Shown here: positions 60,744 through 64,000 of the stretch, one piece after another | Layout: each line of letters opens with the position of its first letter | Numbering within the stretch: the stretch's first letter is position 1 | DNA from: Streptomyces bottropensis ATCC 25435 | GTDB taxonomy: Bacteria; Actinomycetota; Actinomycetes; Streptomycetales; Streptomycetaceae | Direction: 5' to 3' | Assembly: GCF_000383595.1 (NCBI RefSeq) | Contig: NZ_KB911581.1 | Coordinates: 1,591,727-1,655,726, forward strand | Length of the DNA stretch: 64,000 bases | Program-made: the position numbers and the translations under genes | Notes under the pieces: generated by a model | Databases searched by the model: none | The model's input: the letters and a program-made list of their open reading frames with translations, nothing else | What the model was told of the DNA's origin: nothing

Positions 60744-61100
60744 TCAGGCGCACGTGCGTGGCGTTTTGAAGGCGTCGATGTACCGGGCCGAACCCCAGGC
60801 CCAGGTGCCGTCGACGAGCAGGTACCACTGCCTGTCGCCGTCGACGGTCTGCCCGTCGGCCCGGCAGTAGATGCTGACGATCTCCCCGTAGGGCGCGACC
60901 CGGACGACCGCGCCGCCGCGGGTCGGCGCGCTGCGCAGGATCAGACCGGTACGGGTGACGACCTCGCCCTTGACGGTCTGCTTGCTCTTCCGGGGGTCCT
61001 CCTGTCCGGCGCCCACGGCGGGGGTCGTGGCCGCGAAGGCCACGAGGGCGCCACCGGCAGCCGCTATACCGAACCGCATGAGCAGAATCCGCAGGGACAT
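60744..61100 (-). CDS. Secreted SH3 domain protein
   Basis: A 118-residue protein with a signal peptide (about 1-30, ending TTPAVGAGQ). The mature part is one bacterial SH3 domain: GLILRSAPTRGGAVVRVAPY, GEIVSIYCRADGQTVDG, then RQWYLLVDGTWAWGSARYID. Two Cys (78 and 117) may pair. These domains often bind cell wall. ATG at 61100 follows GGAGG with about 10-base spacing. It lies 44 bp from the start of the FtsW-like gene and on the same strand; separate transcription is likely. Confidence 0.85.
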   Translation of the reverse strand: MSLRILLMRFGIAAAGGALVAFAATTPAVGAGQEDPRKSKQTVKGEVVTRTGLILRSAPTRGGAVVRVAPYGEIVSIYCRADGQTVDGDRQWYLLVDGTWAWGSARYIDAFKTPRTCA

Positions 61101-61186
61101 CTGACGCTCCTCCAGGAAAACGGGGGTGAAGCTGACTATTCGCCACGTTAGGAGGAGGGAGGGTGGGGCGCCTTCCGCGATGGTCC

Positions 61187-61245
61187 ATCAGGGCGGGCCC
61201 GGCTTTCGGGGCGCGGCCCCGCCTTCAGGGGCGCGGGGGAACCGC
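61187..61245. repeat. Dispersed GC-rich element, copy E (fragment)
   Basis: A short, decayed copy: GGGCGGGCCCGGCTTTCGGG, GCGCGGCCCCGCCTTCAG and GGGCGCGGGGGAACCGCTCG match the right half of copies C and D with small deletions. It is the only structured part of the 280-bp gap between the SH3 gene and the histidine kinase stop. Confidence 0.5.
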
Positions 61246-61379
61246 TCGACCAGCCTCCATCGACCTGCAGCCGACACCGCACCCCCTTGGCGGCCGACAC
61301 CGCGACATCGCGCGCTCTTGCCGGCCGACGACGAGCGCCCCGCGTGCGGACCCGCGGTGGCCTCGTCGCGCGGGCGCGA

Positions 61380-62690
61380 TCAGTCCCCGCCGGCCGGCAG
61401 CCGAAGAACGGCCGACGCGCCCCCGTCCTCCGCGTTCTCGAACGCCAGCCGCGCCCCCAGCACCTCCGCCTGCCCCACCGCGATCGTCAGCCCCAGCCCA
61501 TGTCCCTTGAGGGAACCCTCCGTACGGAACCGCTGCGGCCCCTCCGCCCTCAGGTACTCCGGAAACCCGTCGCCGTGGTCCCGCACGGTCACCACCGCTC
61601 CCTCGGCCGTCGCCTCCACGCTCAGCACCACCGGAGGCCGCCCGTGCTTGTGCGCGTTGGCCACCAGGTTCCCGAGCACCCGCTCCAGGCGCCGCCGGTC
61701 CGTCTCCACGCACGCGTCCTCGACGACCCGCACCACCGTCTCGCCGCCCGCGTGCGCGGCCACCCGTTCCGCCAGCACCCCGAGCCGGATCGCGTCGGGG
61801 TCCAGCCGCTCGCCGCCCGCGTCCAGCCGTGAGATCTCCAGCAGATCCTCGGTCAGCGTCCGCAACGCGGCGACCCGGTCCCGCACCAGTTCCGTCGGCC
61901 GCCCCGGTGGGAGCAGTTCGGCCGCCGCGTGCAGCCCGGTCAGCGGTGTCCGCAGCTCGTGCGCGACGTCCGCGGTGAACCGCTGCTCGCCGATCAGCTT
62001 GCGCTGCAGCGTGGACGCCATCGTGTCGAGCGCGGCGGCCAGCGCGGCCACCTCGTCGCGGTACCGCGCCGGGTCCGTCGTGCGGGGGTCGCCGACCCGC
62101 GCGTCGAGGTCGCCCGCGCTGATCCGCCGGGCCACCTGCGAGGTCGTCCGCAGCCGCCGGGTCACCCCGGTGACGCCGAACGCGCCCACGATCAGCGTCA
62201 CCCCGATCGCCAGCGCCGAGGAGCCCAGGATGGCCCGGTCGAGGTTCTCGATCGTGGTCGCGCTCTGCGCGTAGTCGATCCGCACGGCGAGGGCGCGGCC
62301 GTCGGCGGGGGCGGCCGCCCACATGGCGGGGTATCCGCCCGCGACCCCGACCATCGTGCCGCGCCGCCCGCTCATCGCCAGTTCGCGCAGCGACCCCGGC
62401 AGCTCCGGCGTGTCGATGCCGGCCTCCGGCGGCAGCCGGTTCCCGGCCTCGTACGCCCGCGCCGCCTCGTCGAGCCGGTCCAGCGCCCGGGAGCGGGCGT
62501 CGCTCACGGTCCGGTCGGTGACGGAGACATGCACGAGGGCGCCGAGCAGCGCGGCCAGCCCGCAGCACATGACGGTGATGAAGGCCAGCGCCTTCCAGGT
62601 GAGCGAGGACGTCCAGCGCGGCAGGCCGAACCGTTTCCGCACGGTCTTCGCCGCGGGCCTCGCCGCGCTCTCGCGCCGCACCGTGCTCAT
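61380..62690 (-). CDS. Sensor histidine kinase
   Basis: A 436-residue kinase. TM1 is about 33-55 and TM2 about 155-175, enclosing an extracytoplasmic domain of roughly 100 residues. HAMP follows (176-230), then QRFTADVAHELRTPLTGLHA with His244. The ATPase domain has NLVANAHKHGRPP, RDHGDGFPEYLRAEGPQRF and GHGLGLTIAVGQAEVLGA. ATG at 62690 overlaps the lipoprotein stop by four bases. No response regulator gene is visible on either side within the window, so its partner is elsewhere or it is an orphan. Confidence 0.92.
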   Translation of the reverse strand: MSTVRRESAARPAAKTVRKRFGLPRWTSSLTWKALAFITVMCCGLAALLGALVHVSVTDRTVSDARSRALDRLDEAARAYEAGNRLPPEAGIDTPELPGSLRELAMSGRRGTMVGVAGGYPAMWAAAPADGRALAVRIDYAQSATTIENLDRAILGSSALAIGVTLIVGAFGVTGVTRRLRTTSQVARRISAGDLDARVGDPRTTDPARYRDEVAALAAALDTMASTLQRKLIGEQRFTADVAHELRTPLTGLHAAAELLPPGRPTELVRDRVAALRTLTEDLLEISRLDAGGERLDPDAIRLGVLAERVAAHAGGETVVRVVEDACVETDRRRLERVLGNLVANAHKHGRPPVVLSVEATAEGAVVTVRDHGDGFPEYLRAEGPQRFRTEGSLKGHGLGLTIAVGQAEVLGARLAFENAEDGGASAVLRLPAGGD

Positions 62691-63436
62691 CGCGGGCCGC
62701 CGGACGGCGAGGGCCGGGGCGTGGCGGCCGGCGTCGTCCCGCCGCCGGGGGACGGGCGCGCCGATGTGCCCACGCGCAGGATCTCGTCGCGGGTGAGGAG
62801 CATCGCCAGCTGGTCCTCGTCCCAGGTCCACTGGGTGCGGTACTCGTAGCCGACGATCGCCGCGGGCGAGCGGATGATCACGGTCCGCCCCGCCAGCTCG
62901 ACCGCGAGCACCGCGTCGTCGCTGGCCAGCACCTGCACCAGCCGGTCCGCCCGGACGGTGTACATCCGCACCGCCGTCTGATTGCCGGGCAGCAGCCGGA
63001 AGCCGAGCACCATGTCCTCGCGCCCGTCGCCGGTGAGGTCCCGGTAGTAGGCGTCGAGCACCGGGCACCGGGAGCGCTCCGCGCCCCCGCCGCAGTCCGC
63101 CATGCGCGCGGTCGTGCCGGCGTAGACCGCGTCGGACCCGGAGTACATCTCGGGATGCGCGGCGATCTCGGCGCGTACGACCGCCACCGGGTCCACCTCA
63201 CGGATGTTCCCCCGGGCCTCGACACCCTTGACGATCTCCGTCTCGGCCTCGCCGTAGTCGTAGGCGGGGGAGGAGGCGGGCGGTTCCCCGGGCCACAGCC
63301 GGGTCGGCCCGCTCGCGGTGGCCGTCGCGCCAGCGCTCACCAGGCCACCCAAGTCGCCACAGGCACCCAGCAGCAGGCCGGCGGCCAGGGCGAGCGAGGC
63401 GCCGGCGACCGCACGCACGGGGCGGCTGGGGAACAC
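62687..63436 (-). CDS. Lipoprotein, probable partner of the histidine kinase
   Basis: A 249-residue lipoprotein. The signal ends with lipobox LLGAC at Cys26. The mature part has LDAYYRDLTGDGREDMVLGF, a calcium-binding-like DxDGxxD loop, and QTAVRMYTVRADRLVQVLAS, giving a beta-rich fold; it ends in a Pro/Ser/Gly tail. Translational coupling to the kinase suggests that it modulates the kinase, as the lipoprotein CseA does for CseC in Streptomyces. This is an analogy, not proven. Start is GTG at 63436 after AGGAG. Confidence 0.85.
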   Translation of the reverse strand: MFPSRPVRAVAGASLALAAGLLLGACGDLGGLVSAGATATASGPTRLWPGEPPASSPAYDYGEAETEIVKGVEARGNIREVDPVAVVRAEIAAHPEMYSGSDAVYAGTTARMADCGGGAERSRCPVLDAYYRDLTGDGREDMVLGFRLLPGNQTAVRMYTVRADRLVQVLASDDAVLAVELAGRTVIIRSPAAIVGYEYRTQWTWDEDQLAMLLTRDEILRVGTSARPSPGGGTTPAATPRPSPSGGPR

Positions 63437-63507
63437 GGGACTCCTGAGGGCGTCGATTCGGTCCAGTACACCCTATTCGTGCGCAAGAACCGCACCCGCC
63501 CGCCCCG

Positions 63508-63993
63508 CTACTCGGCCAGCTCCTCCAGGAACCGGACGGTCGCCAGCCCCGTGCGCAGGTATTCCACGAACAGCTCGTTGTGCAGCGCCCACGGTGAACG
63601 GCGGGTGCGGATCAGCCGGATCGCCTCCTCGGCGGAGTGTCCGTCGCGGATCAGCGCGTGCGCCACCACCAGACCCGACCGGTTGTACCCGCTGTAGCAG
63701 CGGACGAGGACCCGTTTGCCGTCCTCCAGCGCGTCGCACGCCGCCTGCCCCAGCCGCATCACGCCCGCCAGCTGCGTACCGTCCAGCGGCCCGTCCGGGA
63801 TCGGCCACACATGGTGTTCGACGCCGTCGTCCGGCCCGTACCCCGGTAGCCGCAGCAGGGTCAGCACCAGATCGAACTCGTCGCGTACGACCGCGAACTC
63901 GATGTCCCCGGTGCCGGTCCGTCCCGCGAACTCGTGCCCGCCCATCCACAGACCGGGCACGATCTCGCTCCACGGTTCGCCCGGAGCCGGCAC
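63508..63993 (-). CDS. Dual-specificity/tyrosine phosphatase-like protein
   Basis: A 161-residue protein of the cysteine phosphatase fold. The signature RVLVRCYSGYNRSGLVVAHA carries the nucleophile Cys99 and Arg105 (CX5R). Arg replaces the His that normally precedes the Cys. WPIPDGPLDG (about 63-72) offers a candidate general acid Asp. It could dephosphorylate tyrosine or another phosphate ester. The start GTG at 63993 is 7 bases from the window edge, so an upstream start cannot be excluded. Confidence 0.8.
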   Translation of the reverse strand: MPAPGEPWSEIVPGLWMGGHEFAGRTGTGDIEFAVVRDEFDLVLTLLRLPGYGPDDGVEHHVWPIPDGPLDGTQLAGVMRLGQAACDALEDGKRVLVRCYSGYNRSGLVVAHALIRDGHSAEEAIRLIRTRRSPWALHNELFVEYLRTGLATVRFLEELAE

Positions 63994-64000
63994 GTCGGGT

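Overview
The window is a GC-rich, densely packed actinobacterial chromosome segment, almost certainly from a Streptomyces. Markers for this are a nickel superoxide dismutase with its dedicated peptidase, a conservon-type signalling operon, a family 2B encapsulin operon, many TetR/MarR/PadR/LacI regulators, GTG and TTG starts, and strong third-position GC. From memory, the order of sodN, malic enzyme, 2-oxoglutarate dehydrogenase and lon recalls the matching part of the S. coelicolor chromosome; this was not checked by alignment. There are no rRNA or tRNA genes, no CRISPR array, and no intact insertion sequence or phage.

Regions. 1-2.6 kb: end of a Na+/H+ antiporter, a PLP desulfhydrase/deaminase and a PGRP-type amidase. 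2.9-5.7 kb: shell protein of a family 2B encapsulin with a cyclic-nucleotide-binding domain, followed by a polyprenyl synthetase cargo with a long disordered N-terminus; this is the most notable system here. 5.9-10 kb: TetR/DHFR-like pair sharing a palindromic operator, then small enzymes and an AraC-type regulator. 10-16.3 kb: carbohydrate locus with two permeases, a lipoprotein binding protein, a LacI repressor and a divergent GH32-like enzyme. 16.3-19.3 kb: a decayed CHAT gene, sodN/sodX, a CGNR protein and a methyltransferase. 19.4-24 kb: polar amino acid ABC transporter and malic enzyme. 24.3-29.8 kb: an oxidoreductase, an HTH/Clp-N pair behind two perfect palindromes, and a PadR/DUF4097 operon.

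29.9-37.3 kb: the large 2-oxoglutarate dehydrogenase/decarboxylase, a repeat-rich intergenic region, a two-component system and a spermidine-synthase-like protein. 37.4-41.4 kb: GH3 glycosidase and MFS transporter with a divergent TetR regulator. 41.5-46.7 kb: rhomboid-like protein, Lon protease behind a HAIR-like (HspR) site, MarR regulator and PP2C-type phosphatase. 47.1-53.2 kb: a conservon of atypical sensor kinase, roadblock protein, DUF742 protein and small GTPase, extended by a styrene-monooxygenase-like flavoprotein. 53.1-57.7 kb: a secreted coiled-coil protein, an AurF-like diiron oxygenase with a TetR regulator, and small proteins. 57.8-64 kb: a PBP/FtsW pair, an SH3 protein, a lipoprotein/histidine kinase pair with no response regulator beside it, and a tyrosine-phosphatase-like protein.

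Five copies or fragments of one GC-rich dispersed element, built as a long imperfect inverted repeat, lie in intergenic gaps at about 24.0, 34.1, 45.2, 55.0 and 61.2 kb.
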